64,000 nt of DNA from JACJWR01 sp964474045 (lineage in GTDB: Bacteria; Actinomycetota; Actinomycetes; S36-B12; UBA10799): contig CAYYRC010000015.1 in assembly GCA_964474045.1 (NCBI GenBank), positions 18,152-82,151 of the forward strand, written 5' to 3'. The notes beneath the pieces were generated by a model, which had not been told where the DNA came from, ran no database searches, and saw nothing but the letters and a program-made list of their open reading frames with translations. Positions 42,002 to 50,969 of this stretch are shown here, piece after piece. Numbering within the stretch: the first letter of the stretch is position 1; each line of letters opens with the position of its first letter. The translations under genes were made by a program, and so were the position numbers.

Positions 42002-44473
42002 ATGAGCTCGAAGACCCCGCCCAGCACCACGAAGCCGCGAGCCGACGAGGGCTACAACCCCGAGGGCTTGCCCGAGGGCGGCGGTGACGGGTACCTGTCC
42101 GACGACGCGCTGGCGACCATCGACGCCTGGTGGCGGGCCAACATGTACCTGACGATCGGGCAGATCTACCTGGGCGACAACGTGCTCGTGCGCCGCGAGC
42201 TGAAGAGCTCGGACATCAAGCCGCGCCTGCTCGGGCACTGGGGCACCTCGCCGGGACTCGGCTTCATCTACTCGCACATGAACCGCTGCATCCGGGAGCG
42301 GGGCACCAACGCGATCTTCATGGTCGGCCCGGGCCACGGCGGACCGTCCCTGACCGCCGCTTCCTGGCTGGAAGGCACCTGGTCGGACGCCTACCCCGAC
42401 ACCCCGCAGAACGCCAAGGGCATGCGCACCCTGTTCCGCCGCTTCTCCGCCCCCGGCGGCATCCCCAGCCACGTGTCGGTGACCACCCCCGGCTCCATCC
42501 ACGAGGGCGGCGAGCTGGGCTACGTGCTCATCCACGCCTTCGGGTCCGTCATGGACAACCCCGACCTGGTGACCGTGGCCGTCGTGGGCGACGGCGAGGC
42601 CGAGACCGGGCCGCTGGAGGGCTCCTGGAAGGGCATCTCGTTCATCAACCCGGAGCGCGACGGCGCCGTGCTGCCGATCCTGCACCTCAACGGCTACAAG
42701 ATCGCCGGCCCGACGGTGCTGTCCCGCAAGGACCCGGACGAGGTCCGCTCGCTGTTCGAGGGCCACGGCTACGAGGTGCTCGAGGTCGAGGGCAGCGACA
42801 CCCCGGGCATGCACCACCGCTTCGCGAAGACGCTCGACGAGGCGCTGGACAAGATCAAGGCGATCCAGGACGAGGTCCGCAAGAACGGTTTCACGTCCCG
42901 GCCGCGCTGGCCGATGATCATCCTCCGCAGCCCCAAGGGCTGGACCGGCCCGCCGACGGTCGACGGCGTGAAGGTCACAGACTCGTGGCGCGCCCACCAG
43001 GTGCCCCTGTCAGGCGTCAAGGGCAACGAGGAGCACCTCGACATCCTTGAGGGCTGGCTGCGCTCGTACAAGCCCGAGGACCTGTTCGACGACACCGGCG
43101 CCCCCACCGAGATCGTCACCGGCAACAACCCCGACGGCGACGCCCGGATGACCGCGCAGCCGCACGCCAACGGCGGCAAGCTCACCCAGGACCTCGAACT
43201 GCGCGGCTTCGAGACCTATGAGGTCCCGGTCCCGAGCCCGGCAACCGAGCGGATGGAGAGCCCGCGCGCCCTGGGCGCCATGATGCGCGACATCTACGTC
43301 GACAACCCCGAGACCTTCCGGGTGTTCTGCCCCGACGAGACCAACTCCAACCGGATCGGCGAGGTGTTCGACGTCTCCGACCGCGGCTTCATGGAGAACA
43401 TCATCCCCGACGACGTGAAGATCGGGCCGTCCGGACGCGTCATGGAGGTGCTGAGCGAGCACAACTGCCACGGCTGGCTGGAGGCCTACACCCTGACCGG
43501 GCGGCACGGTCTGTTCGCCACCTACGAGTCATTCGCAATGGTGAGCGCCTCGATGACCATCCAGCACGCGAAGTGGCTGGAGGAGATGAACCAGCTGGAC
43601 TGGCGGGTGGACATCCCCAGCCTGAACATCCTGCTGACCAGCACGTGCTGGCGCAACGACCACAACGGCTTCAGCCACCAGGGCCCGGGGCTGATCCAGA
43701 ACGTGATCACCAACCGGGGCGAGGTGTCGCGGGTGTACCTGCCGCCGGACGCCAACTGCCTGCTGAGCGTGGCCGACCACTGCTTCACGTCCAAGAACTA
43801 CGTCAACCTCATCGTCATCGACAAGCAGCCGCAGTTGCAGTACCTCACCATGGACGAGGCGGTCAAGCACTGCACCCAGGGTGCGTCGATCTGGGAGTGG
43901 GCGGGCAACGATGACGGTGCCGCGTCGCCGGACATCGTGCTGGCCTGCGCCGGCGACGTCGTGACGATGGAGACCGTCGCCGCCGCCGACATCCTCAAGC
44001 AGCGGCTGCCCAACCTGAAGGTGCGCGTCGTCAACGTCGTCAACCTGATGACGCTGCCGCGCCCCAAGGACCACCCGCACGGCATGAGCGACCTGATGTT
44101 CCGCGAGCTGTTCACGGACAACATCGATGTGGTGTTCGCGTTCCACGGCTACCCGGGGGCCATCCACCAACTCGTGCATGGCAGGCCGGACGCCGACCGC
44201 TTCCATGTGCGCGGCTTCAAGGAGGAGGGCACCACCACCACGCCCTTCGACATGGTGGTGCGCAACGGTGCGGACCGCTACAGCCTGGTGATCGATGCGC
44301 TGAACAACTCCAAGCGTGCAGTGCCCGGCGCCAGCGAGCTCAAGAAGTGGTGCGAGGGGATGCTCAACATCCACCGCAAGTACATCGTCAAGCACCTGGA
44401 GGACATGCCGCAGGTGCGCGACTGGTCGCTGGGCGACGACTTGGAGTTCCCGGGTGACAAGGCCGACAAGTAG
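42002..44473 (+). CDS. xfp: Phosphoketolase
   Basis: Phosphoketolase splits xylulose 5-phosphate and/or fructose 6-phosphate with phosphate to acetyl phosphate, using thiamine diphosphate. The 823-residue protein has the N-terminal LGHWGTSPGLGFIYSHMNR, the EGGELGYVLIHAFG and VGDGEAETGPLEGSW ThDP-binding segments that define the family, and conserved HNGFSHQGPG in the middle domain. ATG 42002 has AGGAGG five bases upstream. It stands alone, with its own structured leader; no acetate kinase or transaldolase is adjacent. It lets the cell bypass part of glycolysis even though class II aldolase is also present. Confidence 0.96.
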   Translation: MSSKTPPSTTKPRADEGYNPEGLPEGGGDGYLSDDALATIDAWWRANMYLTIGQIYLGDNVLVRRELKSSDIKPRLLGHWGTSPGLGFIYSHMNRCIRERGTNAIFMVGPGHGGPSLTAASWLEGTWSDAYPDTPQNAKGMRTLFRRFSAPGGIPSHVSVTTPGSIHEGGELGYVLIHAFGSVMDNPDLVTVAVVGDGEAETGPLEGSWKGISFINPERDGAVLPILHLNGYKIAGPTVLSRKDPDEVRSLFEGHGYEVLEVEGSDTPGMHHRFAKTLDEALDKIKAIQDEVRKNGFTSRPRWPMIILRSPKGWTGPPTVDGVKVTDSWRAHQVPLSGVKGNEEHLDILEGWLRSYKPEDLFDDTGAPTEIVTGNNPDGDARMTAQPHANGGKLTQDLELRGFETYEVPVPSPATERMESPRALGAMMRDIYVDNPETFRVFCPDETNSNRIGEVFDVSDRGFMENIIPDDVKIGPSGRVMEVLSEHNCHGWLEAYTLTGRHGLFATYESFAMVSASMTIQHAKWLEEMNQLDWRVDIPSLNILLTSTCWRNDHNGFSHQGPGLIQNVITNRGEVSRVYLPPDANCLLSVADHCFTSKNYVNLIVIDKQPQLQYLTMDEAVKHCTQGASIWEWAGNDDGAASPDIVLACAGDVVTMETVAAADILKQRLPNLKVRVVNVVNLMTLPRPKDHPHGMSDLMFRELFTDNIDVVFAFHGYPGAIHQLVHGRPDADRFHVRGFKEEGTTTTPFDMVVRNGADRYSLVIDALNNSKRAVPGASELKKWCEGMLNIHRKYIVKHLEDMPQVRDWSLGDDLEFPGDKADK

Positions 44474-44492
44474 GCGGGCATCAGGCGACGAC

Positions 44493-44498
44493 TAGCCT
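44493..44498 (+). promoter_or_regulatory. Candidate -10 box for the purSQ operon
   Basis: TAGCCT lies 58 bases before the purS start. The purS start has a separate ribosome binding site (AGGGAG), so unlike many genes here this mRNA would have a short leader. Confidence 0.4.
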
Positions 44499-44556
44499 GG
44501 GGGCACCGCCTAGGCCGCTGCGCGATGCGTCGCGCCGCCGAACACAGGGAGCGACT

Positions 44557-44835
44557 GTGCCGCGCATCATCGTCGACGTCATGCTGAAGCCGGAGATCCT
44601 GGATCCACAGGGTCAGGCGGTCAAAGGCGCGTTGGGCCGGCTTGGGCTACCTGGCGTGACGGATGTGCGACAGGGCAAGCGATTCGTCATCGATGTCGAG
44701 AGCGACCCGGACCCGGCGCTGCTCGAGGAGCTGGCCGCGAACCTGCTGAGCAACCCCGTCATCGAAGACTACGAGCTGCGCTACGTCGAGGCTTCTGTCG
44801 CGCAGTCGTCGGCCGGCCCGGGCGTGACCGCATGA
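44557..44835 (+). CDS. purS: FGAM synthetase subunit PurS
   Basis: PurS is the small subunit that joins PurQ and PurL in the three-part FGAM synthetase. The 92-residue protein matches: RIIVDVMLKPEILDPQGQAV at the N-terminus and GVTDVRQGKRFVIDVE in the middle. GTG 44557 follows AGGGAG. The last four bases overlap purQ (ATGA). The C-terminal ten residues are a short extra tail. Confidence 0.95.
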   Translation: MPRIIVDVMLKPEILDPQGQAVKGALGRLGLPGVTDVRQGKRFVIDVESDPDPALLEELAANLLSNPVIEDYELRYVEASVAQSSAGPGVTA

Positions 44836-45527
44836 GCGCCGAGGGCGCCGGCGGCGCCCGGATCGGCGTCGTCACCTTCCCCGGAACCCTTGACGACGTG
44901 GACGCCGCGCGGGCAGTGCGCCTCGCAGGTGCCGAGCCCGTGGCGCTGTGGCACGACGAGGTGGACCTCCAGGGCGTGGACGCCGTCGTGCTGCCCGGCG
45001 GGTTCTCCTACGGCGACTACCTGCGGTGCGGGGCGATCGCGCGCTTCGCTCCGGTGATGGTGGGGATCGTGCAGGCGGCCAACGAGGGTCTGCCGGTGCT
45101 CGGGATCTGCAACGGTTTCCAGGTGCTGTGCGAGTCCCACCTGCTGCCGGGCGCCCTGACGCGCAACGAGTCCCTGCACTTCGTATGCCGCGACCAGGGG
45201 CTGCGCATCGAGAACGCCTCGACGGCCTGGACGTCGGGCTTCGCCGAGGGCGACCAGATCGTCGTGCCGCTGAAGAACGGCGAGGGGCGCTACGTCGCCG
45301 ACGACCGGACGCTGGACGAGCTCGAGGGCGAGGGCCGCGTGGTGTTCCGCTACGTCGGGGACAACCCCAACGGCTCCCGGCGCGACATCGCGGGGATCAC
45401 CAACAGCCGCGGCAACGTCGTCGGGCTGATGCCGCACCCCGAGCACGCCGTGGAGTTGCTCACCGGCCCGAGCACTGACGGCCTGGGCCTGTTCACGTCG
45501 GTCCTGGCGTCGCTGGTCCGCGCTTAG
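44832..45527 (+). CDS. purQ: FGAM synthetase glutaminase subunit PurQ
   Basis: PurQ supplies ammonia from glutamine to PurL. The 231-residue class I glutamine amidotransferase has the oxyanion loop LPGGFSYGDYLRCGA, the nucleophile Cys in GICNGFQVLCE, and the His/Glu pair in MPHPEHAVE. Its ATG overlaps purS. In many actinobacteria purL follows closely; here a minus-strand gene and two imperfect direct repeats lie between purQ and purL, so the complex is encoded by two separate transcripts. Confidence 0.97.
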   Translation: MSAEGAGGARIGVVTFPGTLDDVDAARAVRLAGAEPVALWHDEVDLQGVDAVVLPGGFSYGDYLRCGAIARFAPVMVGIVQAANEGLPVLGICNGFQVLCESHLLPGALTRNESLHFVCRDQGLRIENASTAWTSGFAEGDQIVVPLKNGEGRYVADDRTLDELEGEGRVVFRYVGDNPNGSRRDIAGITNSRGNVVGLMPHPEHAVELLTGPSTDGLGLFTSVLASLVRA

Positions 45528-45528
45528 A

Positions 45529-45596
45529 CGAGGCGACCGTCGTTGATCGATGAGCCCGTTGTCGCTGGGCGCATCGAGCAACTACGGGCGCATCGT
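45529..45596 (+). repeat. Left copy of 68-base imperfect direct repeat
   Basis: This copy matches 46687-46754 without gaps at a fixed offset of 1158 bases; I count 51 of 68 identical. The best block is CGAGGCGACCGTCGTTG (17 of 17); TGGGCGCAT and ACTACGGGCGCATCGT (15 of 16) follow. It begins two bases after the purQ stop. Within it, GATGAGCCC and GGGCGCATC can pair as a hairpin (8 of 9). Confidence 0.75.
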
Positions 45597-45636
45597 CGGG
45601 AATCGGGGCGTTCGAGCCAATCGGGGTTGGCCGTCG

Positions 45637-46605
45637 TCACGCCTCCCGGCGGTTCCGGCCCGCACGTTCGCAGGCCCTGGCCACGTCCGTAACGATGGCG
45701 CCCGGATCGGCGAGCCGATTCCACCACACGCGGACCCGCTCGTAGCCGAGATTACCGATGCGGTCGTGGCGTACCTTCTCGCGCCAGTGGGCTGATTCCG
45801 GCGAACCCTGCAGGGTGTACTTGGCACGCCCGTCGAACTCGACCACCACGGGCGCGTCGCGCACCTTCAGATCAACGCGCGCGACAAATGTCCCGTCAGG
45901 TTCCCGAAGCTCGACCTGTGACTCCAGCTCGAAGCCCGCCTGCACGAGGATCAGGCGCGTCCTGGTCTCGCCGACGCTCTCGGAGCCGGCATCGGCGAGC
46001 GCCAGGACGCGGCGGCCCGTCGCACTCCCAGGCAACCCCCGACCTGCGGCACTGGCGCGCTCCAGCGCCTGGAGCTGCACCATCTCCCGGTTGAGCGCGG
46101 CGTCGGCGATGGCGACTGCCTCGACCACAGGCAGGGTCCGGGCGCAGGCCAGGACTGTAGTGACCGGGTCGGTGACGGCGAGCCCGCCGATCGTCGTCGT
46201 CCCGAACACCGGATTCGCCCCGCCGCGCGATGTCGCTGCATGGGTGTGCACGCCGTGGCGAACCCCGCGCCGGACCCCAGTCGAGGAGACCAGCACATGC
46301 ACCGTCGACAGCGCCCCGGGCGGCACCGGAAGGCCGTGCAGCAGTGCGGCGCTGATGTGACTGGCAGCGACGTTGCCGCCACCACGCGAGAGCTGCCGCA
46401 GGACAGCGGCGATGGTCAATCGATGGCGGGCGGCCGCATCCACCGGGGGGTCCGGCGCATAGGCGCCCCGCCGCAACCGGAACAGCCTCCGCACGGCCGC
46501 CGCCCGCTCCGCATCTTCCATCCGCAAACCCCGCAGGTCAGACGCCAGGATGACGCCGCCCTTGCGGCTCGCAAGCTCGCGTAGTTCGTCGAGGAGTCGA
46601 TCCAT
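45637..46605 (-). CDS. AbiEi-like antitoxin / DUF559-type fusion protein
   Basis: This 322-residue protein has an N-terminal winged-helix region like the AbiEi (type IV antitoxin) family (LLDELRELASRKGGVILASDLRGLRM and RLFRLRRGAYAP, residues 5-72), and a C-terminal segment like DUF559/Vsr-fold endonucleases (ESVGETRTRLILVQAGFELESQ then VDLKVRDAPVVVEFDGRAKYTL, about 225-285). Such actinobacterial proteins often occur as solitary genes with no AbiEii partner, and their function is unknown. It is inserted antisense between purQ and purL, bounded by two imperfect 68-base direct repeats. ATG 46605 is chosen because longer starts lack a ribosome site and add unlike residues. Confidence 0.75.
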   Translation of the reverse strand: MDRLLDELRELASRKGGVILASDLRGLRMEDAERAAAVRRLFRLRRGAYAPDPPVDAAARHRLTIAAVLRQLSRGGGNVAASHISAALLHGLPVPPGALSTVHVLVSSTGVRRGVRHGVHTHAATSRGGANPVFGTTTIGGLAVTDPVTTVLACARTLPVVEAVAIADAALNREMVQLQALERASAAGRGLPGSATGRRVLALADAGSESVGETRTRLILVQAGFELESQVELREPDGTFVARVDLKVRDAPVVVEFDGRAKYTLQGSPESAHWREKVRHDRIGNLGYERVRVWWNRLADPGAIVTDVARACERAGRNRREA

Positions 46606-46686
46606 AGGCCGATGGTGGCGCCACTGCTGCGGACGGATCGATCTTGTCCACAGGTGAGGTAGCGGCAACGGCCGATTGCCGCGCGG

Positions 46687-46754
46687 CGAGGCGACCGTCG
46701 TTGCCTGGTGCGACGTTGCGTGATGGGCGCATGGCGCTACTACGGTCGCATCGT
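46687..46754 (+). repeat. Right copy of 68-base imperfect direct repeat
   Basis: This is the partner of 45529-45596. It ends 22 bases before the purL -10 box, so it lies in the purL promoter region. It keeps the three conserved blocks of the left copy, with a different 20-base middle. Confidence 0.75.
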
Positions 46755-46775
46755 GGTGCCGCGGGAGGTCAGCAA

Positions 46776-46781
46776 TAGAAT
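46776..46781 (+). promoter_or_regulatory. Leaderless -10 box for purL
   Basis: TAGAAT is six bases before GTG 46788. This promoter makes purL independent of purSQ. Confidence 0.65.
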
Positions 46782-46787
46782 CGCCAC

Positions 46788-49085
46788 GTGACCCACGACC
46801 TCGACACCGTCGACCGCGCCGCCGCCTCCCCCGACGAGCCGCAGCCCTGGGCTGAACTCGGGCTCAAGGCCGACGAGTACGAGCGGATCCGCGACATCCT
46901 CGGCCGACGGCCGAGCAACTCCGAACTCGCGATGTACTCGGTCATGTGGTCCGAGCACTGCTCATACAAGTCCTCGAAGGTCCATCTGCGCCAGTTCGGC
47001 GACAAGGCGCCACACTCCGACGCGCTGCTCGTCGGCATCGGCGAGAACGCCGGCGTCGTGGACATCGGAGACGGGCTCGCAGTCACCTTCAAGGTCGAGT
47101 CCCACAACCACCCCAGCTTCGTCGAGCCGTACCAGGGCGCCGCCACCGGCGTCGGCGGCATCGTCCGGGACATCATCTCGATGGGGGCCCGCCCGGTCGC
47201 GGTGATGGACCCCCTGCGCTTCGGCCCCGCCGACGCCCTGGACACCAAGCGGGTGCTGCCCGGAGTGGTCGCCGGGATCGGCGGCTACGGCAACTGCCTG
47301 GGCCTGCCCAACATCGGCGGCGAAATCGTGTTCGACGCCTGCTACGCGGGCAACCCACTGGTCAACGCCCTGGCGGTGGGCGTCATGAGGCACGAGGACA
47401 TCCACCTGGCCAGCGCCAAGGGCCTGGGCAACAAGGTGATCCTCTATGGCGCGCGGACCGGCGGCGACGGTATCGGCGGCGTGTCCGTGCTGGCCTCCGA
47501 GACCTTCACCGACACCGGACCGACCAAGCGCCCGGCGGTACAGGTCGGCGACCCCTTCATGGAGAAGCTGCTGATCGAGTGCACTTTGGAGGTCCTGGGC
47601 GCGGGCCTCGTCGAGGGCATCCAGGATCTCGGCGGCGCCGGCATCTCCTGCGCCACCAGCGAGCTGGCCAGCAACGGCGACGGGGGCATGGCCGTCGAGT
47701 TGGACCAGGTCCCGCTGCGCGACGGCTCGCTGTCGCCGGAGGAGATCCTGATGAGCGAGTCCCAGGAGCGCATGTGCGCGGTGGTGACCCCGGACCGCGT
47801 CGAGGAGTTCCTGGCCGTCTGCCGCAAGTGGGACGTGCCGGCGACCGTGATCGGGGAGGTCACCGACACCGGCCGGCTGCAGATCACGTGGCATGGTTCG
47901 CTGATCGTGGACGTGCCGCCCCGCACGGTCGCCCACGATGGCCCCGTCTACGATCGCCCGCTGGCCCGACCCGACTCCCAGGACGCGCTGCAGCGCGACA
48001 CCCCTGACCGCCTGCACCGACCTCAGGACCCCCGAGCGCTCCGCGCGGCCATCATGGAGCTGGTCGCCAGCCCCAACCTGGCCGCCAAGACCTGGGTGAC
48101 AGACCAGTACGACCGCTACGTCCGAGGGAACACAGTACTGGCGCAGCCCGAGGACGCCGGCGTCGTCCGGTTGGACGAGGTCACCGGCCGCGGCGTGGCG
48201 CTGAGCACCGACTGCAACGGCCGCTTCGCCAAGCTCGACCCCTACGCCGGCGCCCAGCTGGCGCTCGCCGAGGCCTACCGCAACGTGGCCGCCACCGGCG
48301 CCGTCCCGCTCGCTGTCACCAACTGCCTCAACTTCGGCTCGCCGGAGGATCCGGCCGTGATGTGGCAGTTCCGCGAGGCCGTGCGCGGCCTCGCCGACGG
48401 CTGCCTGCAGCTGGGCACGCCCGTCACCGGCGGCAACGTCAGCTTCTACAACTCCACCGGCGACGTGGCCATCCACCCGACGCCGGTGGTGGGTGTCCTG
48501 GGGGTTTTCGACGACACCGATCGGCGCACTCCCATGTCGTGGGGCCCGGACGGCGAGCTCATCTACCTGCTGGGGAGCACCGCCGACGAGTTCGGCGGCT
48601 CGGAGTGGGCGCACCTGCAGGGCCACCTGGGCGGGGTGCCGCCGCAGATCGACCTCGACGCTGAGCGGGTGCTGGCCGAGATCCTGGTGGCCGGATCACG
48701 CGACGGCATGCTGACAGCGGCCCACGACCTGTCTGACGGCGGCGTGGCGATTGGGCTGATCGAGATGGCCCTGCGCTCCGGCATCGGCGCCCGGCTGTGG
48801 ATCCCCGACGACGTTGACCCCTTCCTGTTCCTGCTGTCGGAGTCCGCCACCCGGGCGCTGGTGGTCGTCCCCAGGTCCGAGGAGCTGCGCTTCACCGAGA
48901 TGTGCGGCGCACGCCACTTCCCGTGCCAGCGGATCGGCGTCGTCGACTCCGGACTGCGGTCCGACCTGGAGCGCGACGACGAGGTGCTGGTCATCGGCAA
49001 CGTCTACGGCGAGGACTTGATCATCGGCTTCGACGAGCTGCGCTCGGCGTACGAGGCTACCTTGCCGGCGCTGTTCGGCGGCTAG
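46788..49085 (+). CDS. purL: FGAM synthetase large subunit PurL
   Basis: PurL is the ATP-dependent synthetase subunit that converts FGAR to FGAM. The 765-residue small-type PurL has YSVMWSEHCSYKSSKVHLRQF near residues 46-66, VTFKVESHNHPSFVEPYQGAATGVGG, IQDLGGAGISCATSE and AHDLSDGGVAIGL. The length fits the PurS/PurQ-dependent form. GTG 46788 is set by TAGAAT six bases before it; no ribosome binding site is present. A sterol-carrier-like gene follows after seven bases. Confidence 0.97.
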   Translation: MTHDLDTVDRAAASPDEPQPWAELGLKADEYERIRDILGRRPSNSELAMYSVMWSEHCSYKSSKVHLRQFGDKAPHSDALLVGIGENAGVVDIGDGLAVTFKVESHNHPSFVEPYQGAATGVGGIVRDIISMGARPVAVMDPLRFGPADALDTKRVLPGVVAGIGGYGNCLGLPNIGGEIVFDACYAGNPLVNALAVGVMRHEDIHLASAKGLGNKVILYGARTGGDGIGGVSVLASETFTDTGPTKRPAVQVGDPFMEKLLIECTLEVLGAGLVEGIQDLGGAGISCATSELASNGDGGMAVELDQVPLRDGSLSPEEILMSESQERMCAVVTPDRVEEFLAVCRKWDVPATVIGEVTDTGRLQITWHGSLIVDVPPRTVAHDGPVYDRPLARPDSQDALQRDTPDRLHRPQDPRALRAAIMELVASPNLAAKTWVTDQYDRYVRGNTVLAQPEDAGVVRLDEVTGRGVALSTDCNGRFAKLDPYAGAQLALAEAYRNVAATGAVPLAVTNCLNFGSPEDPAVMWQFREAVRGLADGCLQLGTPVTGGNVSFYNSTGDVAIHPTPVVGVLGVFDDTDRRTPMSWGPDGELIYLLGSTADEFGGSEWAHLQGHLGGVPPQIDLDAERVLAEILVAGSRDGMLTAAHDLSDGGVAIGLIEMALRSGIGARLWIPDDVDPFLFLLSESATRALVVVPRSEELRFTEMCGARHFPCQRIGVVDSGLRSDLERDDEVLVIGNVYGEDLIIGFDELRSAYEATLPALFGG

Positions 49086-49092
49086 AGCCACA

Positions 49093-49482
49093 GTGGCGGA
49101 CTCCGACGACCTGCTGGAACCGCCAGCCGCGGTCGTGGCCTACCTTGACGCTCAGCGGCGCGGCAGCCCGCCGGACCGAGCCTGCACGAAAGCCGCGGTG
49201 AAGGCCGTGTTGGCCGAGCTGGAGCGGCGGGCGCCGGGGCGAAGCGTCGAGCTGCGGGTGCCTCCCTATGCCGCGATCCAGCTGATCGCCGGCACCGCCC
49301 ACCGGCGAGGCACCCCGCCGGCACTGGTCCAACTGGCAGCACCCGACCTCATCGACCTGGCCGTCGGGTCACTGCTCTGGGCCGACGGGCTTGCCGACGG
49401 CCGGGTGCGAGCCTCCGGCGAGCGTAGCGACCTCTCCGGCTACCTGCCGCTCTTCGACCCAGCGGTGCAGTTCCCGAGCTAG
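49093..49482 (+). CDS. Sterol-carrier-like protein
   Basis: This 129-residue protein matches a small actinobacterial family annotated as sterol carrier family protein, generally located between purL and purF. Recognisable parts are AVKAVLAELERRAPGRSVELRVPPYAAIQLI and LVQLAAPDLIDLAVGSLLWADGLADGRVRASGERSDLSGYLPL. It has the ligand-binding topology of SCP2-like domains, but no ligand is known. The start is GTG 49093. Its stop TAG shares the tetramer CTAG (49479-49482) with the stop of the convergent lipoprotein gene. Confidence 0.78.
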   Translation: MADSDDLLEPPAAVVAYLDAQRRGSPPDRACTKAAVKAVLAELERRAPGRSVELRVPPYAAIQLIAGTAHRRGTPPALVQLAAPDLIDLAVGSLLWADGLADGRVRASGERSDLSGYLPLFDPAVQFPS

Positions 49483-49892
49483 GCGACCGTGATTGGGACC
49501 CTCACATCCTCCTTGCCAGACACCTCGCACTTGACTTCATACGTTCCCGCCGCGACCTCAGCAGTGAAGGACTTCGTCAACCCGGACGTCAGCCCCTCAG
49601 CCTCGCCCATGATCTTGGTGTAGGACCCATTGTCCTGTCCGTAGAGGTAGATCTCGGCTTCGCCGTCGGCGGTTGAAGTGGCCTCCACCGTGACACTTCC
49701 CGCCGCCAGAGTCGGCGAGCTGAGCTGGCACGCGTCGCCGGTCGCCGTGACCTTCAAGGTATTCACGGAGCCGCTCGCCGCAGCCGATGCGGCGGAACTG
49801 CCGGCCGACGCGTTGGAGTTGGTGGCGGAGCCGCTGCAGGCCGCGAGCGCGGCCGACGACAGGATCACGAGGACGGGAACTACGAGGCGCAC
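49479..49892 (-). CDS. EfeO-type cupredoxin lipoprotein
   Basis: This 137-residue predicted lipoprotein starts VRLVVPVLVILSSAALAAC, with lipobox LAAC at residues 16-19, followed by a Ser/Ala-rich linker and a cupredoxin-like domain (LKVTATGDACQLSSPTLAAG ... TYEVKCEVSGKEDVRVPITV). It resembles the N-terminal cupredoxin domain of EfeO, but the M75 peptidase domain of EfeO is absent. GTG 49892 has AAGGAGA upstream. It follows efeU by 74 bases on the same strand, so it probably serves as the periplasmic or extracytoplasmic iron or electron-transfer partner of that permease. Confidence 0.8.
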   Translation of the reverse strand: MRLVVPVLVILSSAALAACSGSATNSNASAGSSAASAAASGSVNTLKVTATGDACQLSSPTLAAGSVTVEATSTADGEAEIYLYGQDNGSYTKIMGEAEGLTSGLTKSFTAEVAAGTYEVKCEVSGKEDVRVPITVA

Positions 49893-49966
49893 AGGAGTCT
49901 CCTTGTTATGTGCAGGGGGCACTTCGAAGGCCTATCAAGCCGGCAGCGGGCAGCGAGTCGCCACCG

Positions 49967-50836
49967 TCAAACCGATGCCTGGGAAGCAGCCGGAGCCGCG
50001 ACCCGTGCGGTCTCCGCAGGGGCGACAGGCGCCGGCTTGCGGGCAGGGCGGAGGTACAGATACATCACCGGCACCAGATAGGCCAGCCAAACCCCGAGTT
50101 CCAACCAGGTGGTCTGCGGCGAGAAGTTGACGGTTCCCTTGAGCACCGAGCCATACCAGCTCGAGGTCGGCACCTGGGCGGACACATCCCAAGCCAGCGA
50201 GTTCAGACCGGGCAGTACAGCCGCCTCCTGCAGGTCGTGCACCCCGTAGGCGAGGACACCCGCAGCCACCACGATCAGCGCCACACCGGTCCACTTGAAG
50301 AAGACCGCCAGATTCAGGCGCAGGGCACCCCGGTAGATCAGCCAGCCGAGCAGCACTGCGGTCGCTAGTCCGAGCACGGCCCCAGTCAGCGGGACACCGC
50401 TTGTGGAGCCGGTCGCCTTGACCGCTGCCCACAGGAACAGCGCCGTCTCCAGGCCTTCACGCACCACGGCGACGAAGGCCACGACCGCCAGCGCCCAACC
50501 GCCGGCCCGTAGCGCCCTGTCGAGATGACCGTGCATCTCGGCCTTGAGCCCCCGCGCCGCCGACTTCATCCAGAAGACCATCCAGGTGACGAACACCACC
50601 GCGACGATGCTCAGAACGCCGCCGAACACCTCCTGCGCCTGGAAGCTCATCGAGCGGCTTGTGAACGTGAGGGCCGCGCCGAACAGCAGTGACAGCAGGA
50701 CAGCGCCGGCGACACCCGCCCAGATCAGCCGAACCTTCTCCCGATTCCCCGTGCGCACCAGGTAGGCAACCAGGATCCCCACCACGAGCGACGCCTCCAG
50801 GCCTTCGCGCAGGCCGATCAGGTAGTTCGAGAGCAC
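49967..50836 (-). CDS. efeU: FTR1/EfeU-type iron permease
   Basis: This 289-residue membrane protein belongs to the oxidase-dependent iron transporter family. Two iron-binding REGLE motifs are present: REGLEASL at residues 10-17 and REGLETAL at 126-133. About seven helices follow, and the C-terminal tail is Ala/Pro-rich. Start GTG 50836 has GGAGGG upstream. An iron-box sequence lies at 50884-50902 just upstream, so expression should be repressed by iron. The operon with the cupredoxin lipoprotein lacks efeB, the heme peroxidase of the E. coli efeUOB system, so the oxidase step must be different or encoded elsewhere. Confidence 0.93.
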   Translation of the reverse strand: MLSNYLIGLREGLEASLVVGILVAYLVRTGNREKVRLIWAGVAGAVLLSLLFGAALTFTSRSMSFQAQEVFGGVLSIVAVVFVTWMVFWMKSAARGLKAEMHGHLDRALRAGGWALAVVAFVAVVREGLETALFLWAAVKATGSTSGVPLTGAVLGLATAVLLGWLIYRGALRLNLAVFFKWTGVALIVVAAGVLAYGVHDLQEAAVLPGLNSLAWDVSAQVPTSSWYGSVLKGTVNFSPQTTWLELGVWLAYLVPVMYLYLRPARKPAPVAPAETARVAAPAASQASV

Positions 50837-50883
50837 GGTGGATGTCCCTCCGCTAGGGGGCCGACGGCAACGACGACCGGAAG

Positions 50884-50902
50884 TTAGGCTTGCCTAACCT
50901 AA
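50884..50902. promoter_or_regulatory. IdeR/DtxR-type iron box
   Basis: TTAGGCTTGCCTAACCTAA differs from the recalled mycobacterial iron-box consensus TTAGGTTAGSCTAACCTAA at two positions. It sits 48 bases before the efeU start, in its promoter region on the opposite strand, and 68 bases before purF. Confidence 0.8.
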
Positions 50903-50956
50903 CTCTAGCCCACATGCCTAGGCGGCTCCACCTCCCCCTCGCATCGCGGCCCGGCG

Positions 50957-50962
50957 TAGACT
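50957..50962 (+). promoter_or_regulatory. Leaderless -10 box for purF
   Basis: TAGACT is seven bases before GTG 50970. No ribosome binding site lies between. Confidence 0.6.
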
Positions 50963-50969
50963 CGGCGAC

